Source: Mesorhizobium sp. (GTDB lineage Bacteria > Pseudomonadota > Alphaproteobacteria > Rhizobiales > Rhizobiaceae). From it: 64,000 nt of DNA. Shown one piece after another: positions 27,945-36,531 of this stretch; position 1 is the stretch's first letter; every line of letters begins with the position of its first letter. The translations under genes and the position numbers were made by a program. The stretch spans positions 62,001 to 126,000 of the forward strand of contig SAQG01000001.1 of assembly GCA_004020315.1 (NCBI GenBank). Direction: 5' to 3'. The notes under the pieces are model-generated. The model had not been told where the DNA came from. It saw nothing but the letters and a program-made list of their open reading frames with translations, and did no database searches.

Positions 27945-28982
27945 CTAGGCCAAGCCTGCGGCAAAGAATGCTTTCGCGACAGGCTGGAAATATTGCATAG
28001 GAACCGCGTGGCCGAGTTTTGTAGTGCTTATCAGCTGACGCGCTAAGACATGGTCATGGACGATCGTCAGGCGTAGTGCCCGCGCCTCACTCAACACATG
28101 TGAAACGCGCTCACCTTCGGCACGGCAAACTAAGAACGGCACCCCGGTTTCACCGCGAACGTAACGCAGACCGATCAGGACCGCCCTTCCTGTTAAGACC
28201 AGCGTGGCGCGATGCACGCCAAGCGCAGGCTCGTCGGCCGCCTCCTCGCGGATGCGACGCTGTTCACCTTTCAACTCTGGCGCTCCTTGCTGATCCTTCG
28301 ACTCGCGCGTCACTTCGGTATTGGTCATGCGCATTTCGCGCAGATACAACGCGCGCTGGAGCAGGAGATCGATCAGTCCGCCGACCAGCAGTGCGCCGGC
28401 GCCAATTCCCATCAGCAATTTTGTCTCCATAAAGATGAGGCCAACACAGCCCATGCCGCAGATCGGCAGAGGGACCATTGTCTTCCACATCCCGAGAAGG
28501 ACAATGGAAAAGGTTGCGCTGAGAACCAATACCTTGAACATGGTCTTGCAGACTTCGACCATGGAACGAGCAGACCCCAAGCGCTTCAGCCCTTCAAAGG
28601 GGTCAATTTTCTTAAAGCTGAGCTTCATCGGCTCCAGAGAGAAGACAAATCCACCATTGGCTAGCAGGCTGGCCAAAATCACCGCGGCGACGAGGGTTCC
28701 AAGCAGCGGGCCAACAGCCGCGACGGTGAGTTGGACGAGCACAACCAATGCCTGCGGCACCGCGGTATCGAAAGGTAGGCTCTGCAACTTGGTGGCTAAT
28801 AGGAGCGCTTCCCGGCATTTGTCCTCGATCACGCTGCCTCTTAGCCAAAGGTAGCCGAGCCCAGCGCAAGTCCCGACCGCGCGGACGAAATCGGAGCTAC
28901 GTGGCAGCTGTCCTTTTTTGCGCGCTTCACTTAACTTCTTCGGGCTGGCGGCGTGTGTCTTCTCTTCACTTGTGTCGCTCAT
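27945..28982 (-). CDS. rhcU: T3SS export switch protein RhcU (SctU), NPTH motif absent
   Basis: A 345-residue SctU/FlhB-family protein. The N-terminus has the family block [20 protein letters not shown], then four membrane segments up to about residue 215 and a cytosolic tail. In the family this tail autocleaves at NPTH; here the corresponding stretch is [16 protein letters not shown], so Asn-Pro-Thr-His is replaced by TGRA while the flanks ([20 protein letters not shown]) are kept. The ATG at 28982 overlaps the rhcT stop (ATGA). The missing motif may mean an uncleaved switch or that this clade works differently. Confidence 0.92.
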   Translation of the reverse strand: MSDTSEEKTHAASPKKLSEARKKGQLPRSSDFVRAVGTCAGLGYLWLRGSVIEDKCREALLLATKLQSLPFDTAVPQALVVLVQLTVAAVGPLLGTLVAAVILASLLANGGFVFSLEPMKLSFKKIDPFEGLKRLGSARSMVEVCKTMFKVLVLSATFSIVLLGMWKTMVPLPICGMGCVGLIFMETKLLMGIGAGALLVGGLIDLLLQRALYLREMRMTNTEVTRESKDQQGAPELKGEQRRIREEAADEPALGVHRATLVLTGRAVLIGLRYVRGETGVPFLVCRAEGERVSHVLSEARALRLTIVHDHVLARQLISTTKLGHAVPMQYFQPVAKAFFAAGLA

Positions 28983-29797
28983 GGCAGCAATTTGTCGAAC
29001 CACTCCAGCGCGCCGTTGGCTTGTGTGACCTCCAGTTTCATGCTCTCCACCAGATAGGCAGCGTAGGTGACCGTGAGAACTGGAAAGACAATGTTCTTGA
29101 TTGCCGGAGACAGTTGGCTCGCCTTAAATTGCGGGGCAAAGCGACGCAGCAGCATCATCGATATATCAATCAGTATCAGGAAGAACACGACAGGCCCCGA
29201 TACCAATAATGCCGTGCGCATTATGCGGTCGAGAAGCCCCAACAACTCCATTGCTCCTGGCCCGCTCAGTGTCGGGTGAAACTGATACACCGGCCAGATC
29301 AAGTAGCTGCGGTACAGGACACTGATCAAAGTTTCCAGGCCTCCTGATCCGACGAATATGGCAATCGCAGTGATCCCCAGAAAAACGCCCATCGCGGAAG
29401 CCTGACTGTTCGTCGCGGGATCGGCCGAAGCGGTCGGGCTGCTGATGCCGCGTTGGTTGTCGATAAGCTCCCCGGCAGCCTGAAGGCCCCAAAGCGGAAT
29501 GCCAAGAAAAGTGCCAAGGAGTACACCGACAAAAACTTCCTTGAATCCGAGCAGGGTTAGCTGGATCAGGCGTGTATCAGAATCCAGCGCCGGCAATCCG
29601 CCGCTGACGTGTGCCAGGCATGGTAGTGCGAAGCCAACAGCCAAACAGCCCCGGATCAGCCCACTGATCTGCGAGCGTGTGAATACGGGAAAGATCAGCA
29701 TGATGCCCATCGCGCGGGCTGCCCCAAGACCTGCCGCAACGACGAGTTCGAGAGCCGTCTGGATCAGAATTTGAATATCGGCCGATGGCGCGTCCAT
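28979..29797 (-). CDS. rhcT: T3SS export apparatus protein RhcT (SctT)
   Basis: A 272-residue SctT/FliR-family membrane protein with about six hydrophobic segments ([40 protein letters not shown]). The conserved [20 protein letters not shown] region is visible. Part of the export gate with RhcR and RhcS. It ends in an ATGA overlap with rhcU and starts 8 bp after the rhcS stop. Confidence 0.94.
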   Translation of the reverse strand: MDAPSADIQILIQTALELVVAAGLGAARAMGIMLIFPVFTRSQISGLIRGCLAVGFALPCLAHVSGGLPALDSDTRLIQLTLLGFKEVFVGVLLGTFLGIPLWGLQAAGELIDNQRGISSPTASADPATNSQASAMGVFLGITAIAIFVGSGGLETLISVLYRSYLIWPVYQFHPTLSGPGAMELLGLLDRIMRTALLVSGPVVFFLILIDISMMLLRRFAPQFKASQLSPAIKNIVFPVLTVTYAAYLVESMKLEVTQANGALEWFDKLLP

Positions 29798-29805
29798 GGG
29801 GCGGA

Positions 29806-30081
29806 CTAGTAGCTAAGTGTCATTGCGGGAAACTCGGTGAAGATCTGATCGGCTAGCTCTATGAGCGGGGCGCTTAGCACAGGAGCAAACAGCCCAATCA
29901 CCGCGACAACGACCAGAAGCTTCACGGTGAGCGGCAAGCTTTCATCCTGGATCTGCGTCGCCGCCTGGAGGATGCCGATGACGAGGCCGACAACCACTGA
30001 TGCAATGAGCGGCGGTAGAATCCAGATCATGAAAACCACCAGTGATTGGCTCATAAGAGTAATGATGCTGGATTCAGTGAT
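29806..30081 (-). CDS. rhcS: T3SS export apparatus protein RhcS (SctS), probable ATC start
   Basis: Family alignment places the N-terminus at [14 protein letters not shown], about ten residues before the in-frame ATG at 30054; FliQ/SctS proteins start with an equivalent MTPESV-type segment. No ATG, GTG or TTG is available there. Two ATC codons at 30084 and 30081 follow GGGAGG of the rhcR end, so initiation probably uses ATC, giving 91 residues. Initiation at 30054 would give 82 residues without a binding site. Two membrane segments ([35 protein letters not shown]) and the core [14 protein letters not shown] are typical. Confidence 0.85.
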   Translation of the reverse strand: MTESSIITLMSQSLVVFMIWILPPLIASVVVGLVIGILQAATQIQDESLPLTVKLLVVVAVIGLFAPVLSAPLIELADQIFTEFPAMTLSY

Positions 30082-30083
30082 GA

Positions 30084-30749
30084 TCAGCCTCCCGGTAACG
30101 TATAACTCAGCACAAGCCCATGCATCAATTTTGACCAACCATCAATGGCAACAAACAAAAAGATCTTGAACGGGACAGATATAACAGTTGGTGAGACCAT
30201 CGACATACCCATTGCCATCAAGATAGTTGTCACTATCAGATCTATAACAATAAAAGGCAGATAAAGTAGAAATCCTATCTCAAATCCGCGCTTCAATTCT
30301 GATAGCAAGAAAGATGGTACAAGTATTGCAAAGTCATCAGGCGTGGCTGCAGCGTGCATTTCCTCTGGCCAGACCTTTTCTGTCGAAGATAGGAAAAATC
30401 GCCGCTGCTCTTCATTTGTGAATTTCTTGAGATGCTCGCGCAAGGGCTCACTTCCGGCTTTAGCGGCGCTTACCCAGTCGTCGAATGTCTGATAGTGGAG
30501 CTTGGGATCCGACATGCGGTCATAGGTCTGCTCAGCAACGGGCGCACTAACGAACATAGTGAGGATCATCGCCGCGGCGTACAGCACCACATTGGGTGGT
30601 ATGGTCTGGGTCCCGAGCGCATTGCGGACGAGGAAAAGAACAATTGATACCTTTACAAAGGCCGTTGTCGTGGCAACTGCTAAAACCAGCAGACCGAGTC
30701 CGGCGGTAACCGCAAGAAGCGCCAGGATTGTCGGCTGAGCTTCACTCAT
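30084..30749 (-). CDS. rhcR: T3SS export apparatus protein RhcR (SctR)
   Basis: A 221-residue FliP/SctR-family membrane protein. Signature blocks are FVKVSIVLFLVRNALGTQTI, PPNVVLYAAAMILTMFV and GFEIGFLLYLPFIVIDLIV with the MAMGMSMVSP segment. The start at 30749 (MSEAQPTIL) overlaps the rhcQ end by eight bases; the frame is open further upstream but overlaps rhcQ coding. The stop is followed at once by the rhcS start region. Confidence 0.95.
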   Translation of the reverse strand: MSEAQPTILALLAVTAGLGLLVLAVATTTAFVKVSIVLFLVRNALGTQTIPPNVVLYAAAMILTMFVSAPVAEQTYDRMSDPKLHYQTFDDWVSAAKAGSEPLREHLKKFTNEEQRRFFLSSTEKVWPEEMHAAATPDDFAILVPSFLLSELKRGFEIGFLLYLPFIVIDLIVTTILMAMGMSMVSPTVISVPFKIFLFVAIDGWSKLMHGLVLSYTLPGG

Positions 30750-31806
30750 TGCATGCAAACCCGCCACGGAGCCTGATGCCCAGCTCTTCTCCGATGCGGA
30801 CAATGTCGCCACGCCCGATACGCTGACCATTGGCCACTATGTCGACCGGGCCGTCGATCGGCCATCCAAGTTCAAAAATATGCCCTTCGCCGGCACTTCT
30901 TAATTCCCCAAGAGAAATAGGCCAGCGGCCGCATTCAAAGACAAGCACGATCTCGACATCGTCGAGATCCTTAGTAAGCTCCAGTTGCGATCCGGGTTGT
31001 GTCATATGCGCATTCTCCAAAGGACACGGTCGCGGGCGGAAAGGCCCCCGCAAGATTAATTCATCGCCGTCAAGATCCGCCCCGGCGCACAACTGGCCGA
31101 CAGCTAGGGTGATCTGGCCGCGGCCGAACGGCGCAATATCGGGCAACAATGCATCACCGACACATGCGCTTCGAAGAAGCGCCGCAGGAAGGCGAAGCGT
31201 GCCGACCTCTCCTGCAACAATGAGCGGGAGCTCTGGAGGCAGCCCGCCCAGCTGCCGCGGCAACTGGGCAAGCAGTTCGCCTAGCGCGCGAAACGCAGGC
31301 GGTACTAAGCCGTCAAGAGGCGTGAACAGGAATAGACGGCCCTTGCCCTTGACCGCGCCGAAAATGATGTCGAGTTCAAGATGAGGAGCCAGCATCGTGG
31401 CTTCGCATACGCGCACGAGTTGCACGTTCAGACGCGTCGTCTCCTCCAGTCGAGTGACAAGCGGCTCAAGAGCGAGTTCGAGAATAAGCGAAGCAGTTGG
31501 CTCGGAAGGGAAGGCCAAGCCGTTCTGCACTGTCGTGATGAACTCCTCTACGAGCGGGCGCGACAGCGACAAGATGACCGTTTCGGCTCCCACTCTCCAG
31601 ACGCAGTCAAGCATCGGAATGGCAGCAGGTTCCTGCTGCCAGACAAGCCCTGCCGTTCGCACCGATAGCGGCACCTCGTTGATCCGGCTTTGAAACGGCG
31701 TGCGGGGCGCTGCTGTATCATTGAGCCACGAGACAACCGTGCGGGACAGTTTCAGAACTGGTTCGAACATGGCGGGTGTGACCGCAGCGGCTATCAAAGA
31801 CTGCAC
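30742..31806 (-). CDS. rhcQ: T3SS C-ring protein RhcQ (SctQ)
   Basis: The frame encodes a SctQ/FliN-type protein, with a surface-presentation domain at the C-terminus (SQLELTKDLDDVEIVLVFEC, GRGDIVRIGEELGIRLRG) and an N-terminal region with TPAMFEPVLKLSR. It forms the cytosolic sorting platform. The start is unclear: the frame is open to 32007 without a good ATG near the end of the preceding gene. A GTG at 31806 gives 354 residues, close to the size I expect; the first ATG is at 31770. An out-of-frame ATG at the sctO stop leads to a 21-codon ORF only. Confidence 0.85.
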   Translation of the reverse strand: MQSLIAAAVTPAMFEPVLKLSRTVVSWLNDTAAPRTPFQSRINEVPLSVRTAGLVWQQEPAAIPMLDCVWRVGAETVILSLSRPLVEEFITTVQNGLAFPSEPTASLILELALEPLVTRLEETTRLNVQLVRVCEATMLAPHLELDIIFGAVKGKGRLFLFTPLDGLVPPAFRALGELLAQLPRQLGGLPPELPLIVAGEVGTLRLPAALLRSACVGDALLPDIAPFGRGQITLAVGQLCAGADLDGDELILRGPFRPRPCPLENAHMTQPGSQLELTKDLDDVEIVLVFECGRWPISLGELRSAGEGHIFELGWPIDGPVDIVANGQRIGRGDIVRIGEELGIRLRGGFACNE

Positions 31807-31859
31807 GGTCGTGTCATTCGGACGACCTCTTGCGACTGTCGGATCCGGTTGCGCGGCAT

Positions 31860-32372
31860 TTAGGCAAGCGACCCCCTCGCATATTTCAGCAGTATCTCGT
31901 CGTCGGCCTCGATCTCGGCTGCGGCCTCCGAATGAGTCTCGACGGCGCGCCGCACGTCGTCCTCGATTTGTTGCCATTTGTCCCTTGCCGCCGAACATAT
32001 GACCCATAGCTCCCTCGTCCTGGACGCCGCCATCTCAGCCTCCTCTTGAGCGATTTGGGCATCATCAAGCATCTGCCGTCTGGAAGTGACCTCAGCGGCA
32101 AGCTGTTCAGTGTGAAGGCGGTGACGGTCGAGCGCTGCGCTAGACAAGTTGTCGAGTGACATCAGATGCTGATAGAGCGCTGCTTCTGTTCTTGAACAAT
32201 GTTGCTGTATCATTGCAAGCTCCCTAGCGGCATTTTGTACGGCTGAGGCGGCCACATCGCGCTGGGCTTCCTTCTTGGACAGCTCGCCAAGGGCACGACG
32301 CTCTTGCATTTCCTTCAGAAGCCGTAACCTCGAAGACTGAACCCAGTTCACGCGGTCAGACGCGACATCCAT
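31860..32372 (-). CDS. T3SS stalk protein SctO (y4yJ-like)
   Basis: A 170-residue almost purely alpha-helical, charged protein with heptad-like repeats (RLRLLKEMQERRALGELSKK, EEAEMAASRTRELWV), consistent with a FliJ/YscO-type two-helix coiled coil. SctO links the ATPase hexamer to the export gate. It lies directly after rhcN, whose end it overlaps by 25 bp, the position of y4yJ in NGR234. Sequence conservation in this family is low, so position carries much of the weight. Confidence 0.82.
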   Translation of the reverse strand: MDVASDRVNWVQSSRLRLLKEMQERRALGELSKKEAQRDVAASAVQNAARELAMIQQHCSRTEAALYQHLMSLDNLSSAALDRHRLHTEQLAAEVTSRRQMLDDAQIAQEEAEMAASRTRELWVICSAARDKWQQIEDDVRRAVETHSEAAAEIEADDEILLKYARGSLA

Positions 32373-33706
32373 GCGACCGTCTCCTCGAAATCTGACGCGT
32401 CATCTTCGCTCTGGCGCAGAAACTCCCTCAGTTCGTCGATTGACGCGACGGCCCGGTCAGTCAGGGGATCTCCACCTGGCTTGTATTCGCCAACATTGAT
32501 CAAGAACTCGGTCTCGGCATAGCGCGATAGGAGCTCGCGGAAAATGGATGCTGCCTTGCGATGTGTCCCCGAAACGACTGCATCCATGACGCGGCTGCGA
32601 CTCTGCAGCACATCAATAGCGGGGAAATGCGATCGCGCCGCAATAGCGCGTGAGAGGATGACATGGCCATCGAGAATACCACGCGATTCCTCGGCGATTG
32701 GATCACCCGTGCCATCACCCTCTACAAGCACCGTATAGAAGGCCGTGATTGAGCCCCGCTCACCCATGCCGGCGCGCTCGAGCAGGCCTGGCAGCATGCC
32801 AAAAACGGAAGGAGGAAAGCCCCGTCGCGTCGGCGGCTCACCCGCAGCAAGGCCTATTTCGCGCATAGCGCGGCAGAAGCGCGTCAGCGAATCCAGCATG
32901 AGAGCAACGCGTAGGCCCTGATCGCGAAAATATTCCGCGAGCGCAGTCGCCATTGGAGCGCATTGCGCACGCTCTACCGCCGAGCGGTCGGATGTTTCAA
33001 CCACGACGACCGTACGGAGAAGGCCCTCTTCACCAAGATTCCTTTCGATGAATTCACGAACTTCCCGTCCACGTTCGCCTATGAGCGCCACTATGACGAC
33101 GTCAGCGGCGGCACCCTTTACGATCTGTGACAACAGCGTCGACTTGCCACCACCTGGCTCGCCATAAATCCCGATCCGCTGGCCCTCGCCGCACGTCAGC
33201 AGACCATCGAGGACACGGACCCCAAGCGGGAATGGCCGCTCAATCATGCGCCTCGTCATCGGATTGGGGGCTCTGCCATGCAGGGGCCGAGTTTCGACGG
33301 TCTTGATTTCGCCTTTGCCGTCCAATGGGCGGCAACGACTGTCGATCACGCGACCGAGCAAATCGCCGCCGACGGGCACCTCACGCATTCGGCCAGTGGC
33401 CACGACCTCTGCGCGGCTGGATAGGCCCACCAAGTCCCCGATCGGTGTCAGCAATACACCATCACCCGACAGGCCGATCACCTCGGCCTCGAGCGACAGC
33501 CCGGTTCGCGGGTCCTCTAGGAGGCAAAGTTCCCCAATACGAGTGTCTGGCAAGACGGCATGAACCAGTGTGCCGATAGCCCGCGTGATCCGACCGCGCA
33601 CCGCACGCGTGTCAATTCGCTTGGCCGCAGCCCTCAAAGACGAGATTGCTGGAACGAGAGCTCGAGTGTCGGCGTCAGCGTCATGTTCTGGGACGGGCTT
33701 TCTCAT
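32348..33706 (-). CDS. rhcN: T3SS ATPase RhcN (SctN)
   Basis: A 452-residue F1-type ATPase that detaches chaperones and unfolds substrates at the export gate. Walker A is GEPGGGKST and Walker B LRVALMLDSLTRF; PPTRRGFPPSVFGMLPGLLE and FYTVLVEGDGTGDPIAEESR are diagnostic for the SctN/FliI group. An N-terminal beta-barrel (about 35-105) precedes the core. It overlaps rhcL by four bases upstream and sctO by 25 bases downstream. Full length and intact. Confidence 0.96.
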   Translation of the reverse strand: MRKPVPEHDADADTRALVPAISSLRAAAKRIDTRAVRGRITRAIGTLVHAVLPDTRIGELCLLEDPRTGLSLEAEVIGLSGDGVLLTPIGDLVGLSSRAEVVATGRMREVPVGGDLLGRVIDSRCRPLDGKGEIKTVETRPLHGRAPNPMTRRMIERPFPLGVRVLDGLLTCGEGQRIGIYGEPGGGKSTLLSQIVKGAAADVVIVALIGERGREVREFIERNLGEEGLLRTVVVVETSDRSAVERAQCAPMATALAEYFRDQGLRVALMLDSLTRFCRAMREIGLAAGEPPTRRGFPPSVFGMLPGLLERAGMGERGSITAFYTVLVEGDGTGDPIAEESRGILDGHVILSRAIAARSHFPAIDVLQSRSRVMDAVVSGTHRKAASIFRELLSRYAETEFLINVGEYKPGGDPLTDRAVASIDELREFLRQSEDDASDFEETVAWMSRLTA

Positions 33707-34326
33707 AGCTCGCCTTTTTCACATAGCGTCCCGAAACCAAGGCGCAGCGCGCGCATCTGGGCGTCAAGTCCCAGGTCGACATTGCCGTACTCGCTCCACA
33801 GCACGCACCGTTGCGGCGACAACGTCGGGTCGGGCTCGATCCGCACCCTTGGTCGACCATCCTGGCCGTCGCATCGAGCAAACTCTCGTGCAAGCATGTC
33901 GACTTGCATGGGAGAAACATGAAGGCAAACTTCGGCGCCGCTGTATTGACACTCTATGGCGTGACGAACAGCCCTCACCAGTAGCTCGCCCGGATCGAAA
34001 GCGCCGATAAGATCGCTCAATATTTCCATCACGAGCTGCGGCAATTCCTGCTCCAGAGCCGCCTTTCGTCGCGCGATTTCGGAGATTGTCTCCGCAATCA
34101 GCCCTGCCATCTCCTCGGTGCCTGCATTCGAGCCCTCCATGTGGCCGCGCACCCACGCCCGCTGGTAAACGGCGCGTGCCCAGTTTCGAACGCGCTGCCG
34201 ATGCCGTTCTGCCGCGGCAAGCGCTTGCGCGGCGCTGTGCCAGGTTTCGAGCTCGCTCGCGGGTATCAGTGGTCCGATTGGACGCATCTGCGGCGCTATT
34301 GGCCCCTCGGAAAGTTCGGCTGTCAT
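33703..34326 (-). CDS. rhcL: T3SS stator protein RhcL/NolV (SctL)
   Basis: A 207-residue SctL/FliH-family protein: an N-terminal hydrophilic part, a long helix (AAQALAAAERHRQRVRNWAR onward to about residue 95) and a globular C-terminus (VCLHVSPMQVDMLAREFARC, DLGLDAQMRALRLGF). SctL dimers hold the ATPase RhcN on the cytosolic platform. The gene overlaps nolU upstream and rhcN downstream by four bases each, so the three are translationally coupled. Confidence 0.9.
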   Translation of the reverse strand: MTAELSEGPIAPQMRPIGPLIPASELETWHSAAQALAAAERHRQRVRNWARAVYQRAWVRGHMEGSNAGTEEMAGLIAETISEIARRKAALEQELPQLVMEILSDLIGAFDPGELLVRAVRHAIECQYSGAEVCLHVSPMQVDMLAREFARCDGQDGRPRVRIEPDPTLSPQRCVLWSEYGNVDLGLDAQMRALRLGFGTLCEKGEL

Positions 34327-34949
34327 TTCACCGGGGTCTCTGTCTCAAAATGAGCTAGTACAAGTGAAAGCAATTGGCCGGCGGCGGTCCAATGCTCAGG
34401 TGCTGGAGTCTCCGCGGCAGTCCCCTCGGGCAACCGAAGAAGCACGCGGTTACGCTCGGTCGCTGAACTGTCCTGGAGCCAAGCCCCAAGACATGCATGT
34501 CCATCGTATTCGATTTGCTGAGCGAGTTTTTCTGGGTCCGCGATCAGTCTGTTCTCAACGGCATGCAGCAGGTGTCGGATTCCGAATGCGTGTGCATCCA
34601 CGCCGATGCGTTTAACAAGGATGGCAAGCTCAGGCTGAGAGACAAACGCGACCAGCGAACGGGCATGCCAGATACTACCAGCAAGAAGGGCAGCTCGATA
34701 TGGATCGTGCCCGCGTAGAAGGTCCGGCCTGCAGCCGATGTGGTTCAGATCCACGTCATAGTTGCCCAGCAATTCTGCCAGCCTTGGATGCAGTCTGGAA
34801 CACTTCTGCAACTTCACTAACGTTTCTGCCGATAACGCTGGATCAAGACGCGCCGCTAGACGGGTCGGATGGGCCGAAGCCGCAAGCTCGCTCGCGCCCG
34901 GAAAACGCAATTGGTGCGGACCATCAGGTCGGGCGGTCTGTATAGGCAT
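34323..34949 (-). CDS. nolU: T3SS platform protein NolU (SctK-like)
   Basis: A 208-residue cytosolic protein matching NolU in size and order between rhcJ and rhcL. Recognisable parts are LHPRLAELLGNYDVDLNHIG and GSIWHARSLVAFVSQPELA. NolU corresponds to SctK, the adaptor linking the sorting platform to the membrane ring. The start at 34949 (MPIQTARPDG) is chosen because earlier in-frame ATGs fall in the rhcJ coding region. It begins 14 bp after the rhcJ stop. Confidence 0.85.
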   Translation of the reverse strand: MPIQTARPDGPHQLRFPGASELAASAHPTRLAARLDPALSAETLVKLQKCSRLHPRLAELLGNYDVDLNHIGCRPDLLRGHDPYRAALLAGSIWHARSLVAFVSQPELAILVKRIGVDAHAFGIRHLLHAVENRLIADPEKLAQQIEYDGHACLGAWLQDSSATERNRVLLRLPEGTAAETPAPEHWTAAGQLLSLVLAHFETETPVK

Positions 34950-34962
34950 TGGCAATGAGATG

Positions 34963-35799
34963 TCACCCACGTCCAATTGCAGGCATTCTTTTGCGAATGG
35001 CCTCGACAGCAGAAGCATCCCGGCGCCCCTCGACCTTGGAAACGCCGGTTGATTGCTTGCGCCGACGCGTAGCAACGCTGACCAAGAGATAACAGGCCAC
35101 TGCGAATACGGCTGCGGCAAAACCTGTCACGGTCGCCAGAATTGGCGCAGGAAGAGGTGTTGATGCTTGTGGCAAAACAGCAGTCGGATCGGGCCGTTGC
35201 TCGTGTGCGGACCGTTCTACCGGCACCAAAACCACTTCCACCTTATCGTAGGACAAGCCTTCGATGCTGTCGGCTACCAGCATCTTTATCTTTGGCAGCA
35301 GAGCCGCGACATTTGTTTTGGCGTCGTGCCTGATAAACACCGCGGCCGAGGATGGCGTGGCGCCGGCTCGCACAAGGTCGTTATGCGGCAGCACGACGTG
35401 AACACGTACAGAAAAAACGCCATCGATATCGCTGATCGTCCGCGACAACTCTTCGCTCAGGGCATACACGTAACGGGCACGCTCCTCGGTCGGCGAGGCA
35501 ATCAGGCCTGATCCTTGGAATATCTCACCGAGGTTCTTGAAGGATTGGCGCGGCAACCCCTTGGCGTTCAGAAGGTTGATTGAGAAGGCGAGCAGCTTTT
35601 CGTCAACCTGGATCGTGCTGGTCCCATCCTTGGCGACCACCCGGATCGCGGCGACCCCGTTGTCTTCAAGAAGTGCGAGCATTTCATTTGCCTCACGCTC
35701 TTGCAATTGCGTGTAGAGGTCGGTTTTGCAAGCACTGAGGGCGACGAGAACTGGCAGCATGACAAGTCTAACCGACCGCCACCCTGACAGGCCACGCAT
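34963..35799 (-). CDS. rhcJ: T3SS inner-ring lipoprotein RhcJ/NolT (SctJ)
   Basis: A 278-residue YscJ/FliF-family lipoprotein. The signal RLVMLPVLVALSAC ends in lipobox LSAC. Two ring-building domains follow (EREANEMLALLEDNGVAAIR, GLPRQSFKNLGEIFQGSGLI, RVHVVLPHNDL), then a C-terminal membrane anchor (ATVTGFAAAVFAVACYLLVS, about 225-247). The start at 35799 has GAGG at a good distance; the upstream ATG at 35826 lacks one. Confidence 0.94.
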   Translation of the reverse strand: MRGLSGWRSVRLVMLPVLVALSACKTDLYTQLQEREANEMLALLEDNGVAAIRVVAKDGTSTIQVDEKLLAFSINLLNAKGLPRQSFKNLGEIFQGSGLIASPTEERARYVYALSEELSRTISDIDGVFSVRVHVVLPHNDLVRAGATPSSAAVFIRHDAKTNVAALLPKIKMLVADSIEGLSYDKVEVVLVPVERSAHEQRPDPTAVLPQASTPLPAPILATVTGFAAAVFAVACYLLVSVATRRRKQSTGVSKVEGRRDASAVEAIRKRMPAIGRG

Positions 35800-35835
35800 G
35801 ATTTCGCCCTCGGCCAAGCCAATCATGCGCGCGGT

Positions 35836-36345
35836 TCAGCCTTCCTTCAAAAGTTTATTCACGGATGATGTGACGCCGCTGACGCCTTTGGAGATAAGCG
35901 CCACCTGGGTGACGCCGTTGTAAACATCCCGAAGACCAGCCATCATCGTTTCGAAGTCTTGCCCTTGTTGAGGAATGCCCGAGATTCCGGTTCCCGCCTC
36001 ACCTGCGACGGGAAGCTTCTGCGCCGGTCCCGGTAGAGCGCCCTTCGAAAGGGCTATGTCATGGTCGAGCGCGGGGAAGGAAACAGTGTTGTGTGGATAT
36101 AGGGAGGAAATCGTCTGCAACACGCGATCGCCCATGCCGCTCGTCGGCGCAGCCGCGCGCTGAACATCCATCGCCGCAGCAACTGGCGCCGCACTCGCTG
36201 GCTCCGCGGCGGCATTGTTTTTCAGCGAGTCGGCTGCATGCCCTAAGGCGCGCTCAAACTGGGCCTGCTCGACAATCGACGGTGATCCGACCCTGGGGAG
36301 GCCAGCCGTTAGAGTGGCAGAGATCGACGTGACAGGCATCATCAT
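35836..36345 (-). CDS. nopB: NopB/NolB, T3SS-secreted pilus-associated protein
   Basis: A 169-residue protein, first gene of the rhc operon, with three consecutive ATGs (36345, 36342, 36339) before PVTSISATLTAG. The C-terminal half (GQDFETMMAGLRDVYNGVTQ, VALISKGVSGVTSSVNKLLK) is helical and resembles inner-rod/needle-type sequences. In NGR234 and S. fredii NopB is secreted and needed for secretion of other Nops. Its tts box lies about 76 bp upstream. Confidence 0.88.
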   Translation of the reverse strand: MMMPVTSISATLTAGLPRVGSPSIVEQAQFERALGHAADSLKNNAAAEPASAAPVAAAMDVQRAAAPTSGMGDRVLQTISSLYPHNTVSFPALDHDIALSKGALPGPAQKLPVAGEAGTGISGIPQQGQDFETMMAGLRDVYNGVTQVALISKGVSGVTSSVNKLLKEG

Positions 36346-36420
36346 GTAAGGACTCGGTTGCTCTCTCTGACCGGGCGGGCCCCGCCCATTCATCACCCGG
36401 TGTCGGCGCAACACTCCTAG

Positions 36421-36446
36421 GGGGGCAAGCTGACAACAAGCTGACT
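36421..36446 (-). promoter_or_regulatory. tts box upstream of nopB
   Basis: The minus strand reads GTCAGCTTGTTGTCAGCTTG followed by CCCCCC. The outer parts (GTCAGCTT, AGCTT, C-run) agree with the tts consensus; the usual central TCGAA is TTGTC. It should drive the long nopB-to-rhcU operon. The divergent rhcC1 starts 86 bp to the other side and may share this region. Confidence 0.75.
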
Positions 36447-36531
36447 AACGGCGGCGTCATTTCGACATCTAAAATCTCTTCGGCAATTTAGTCACTTGTG
36501 ATGATTTCAGCGTTTGGTTTATCAGTGCGAC

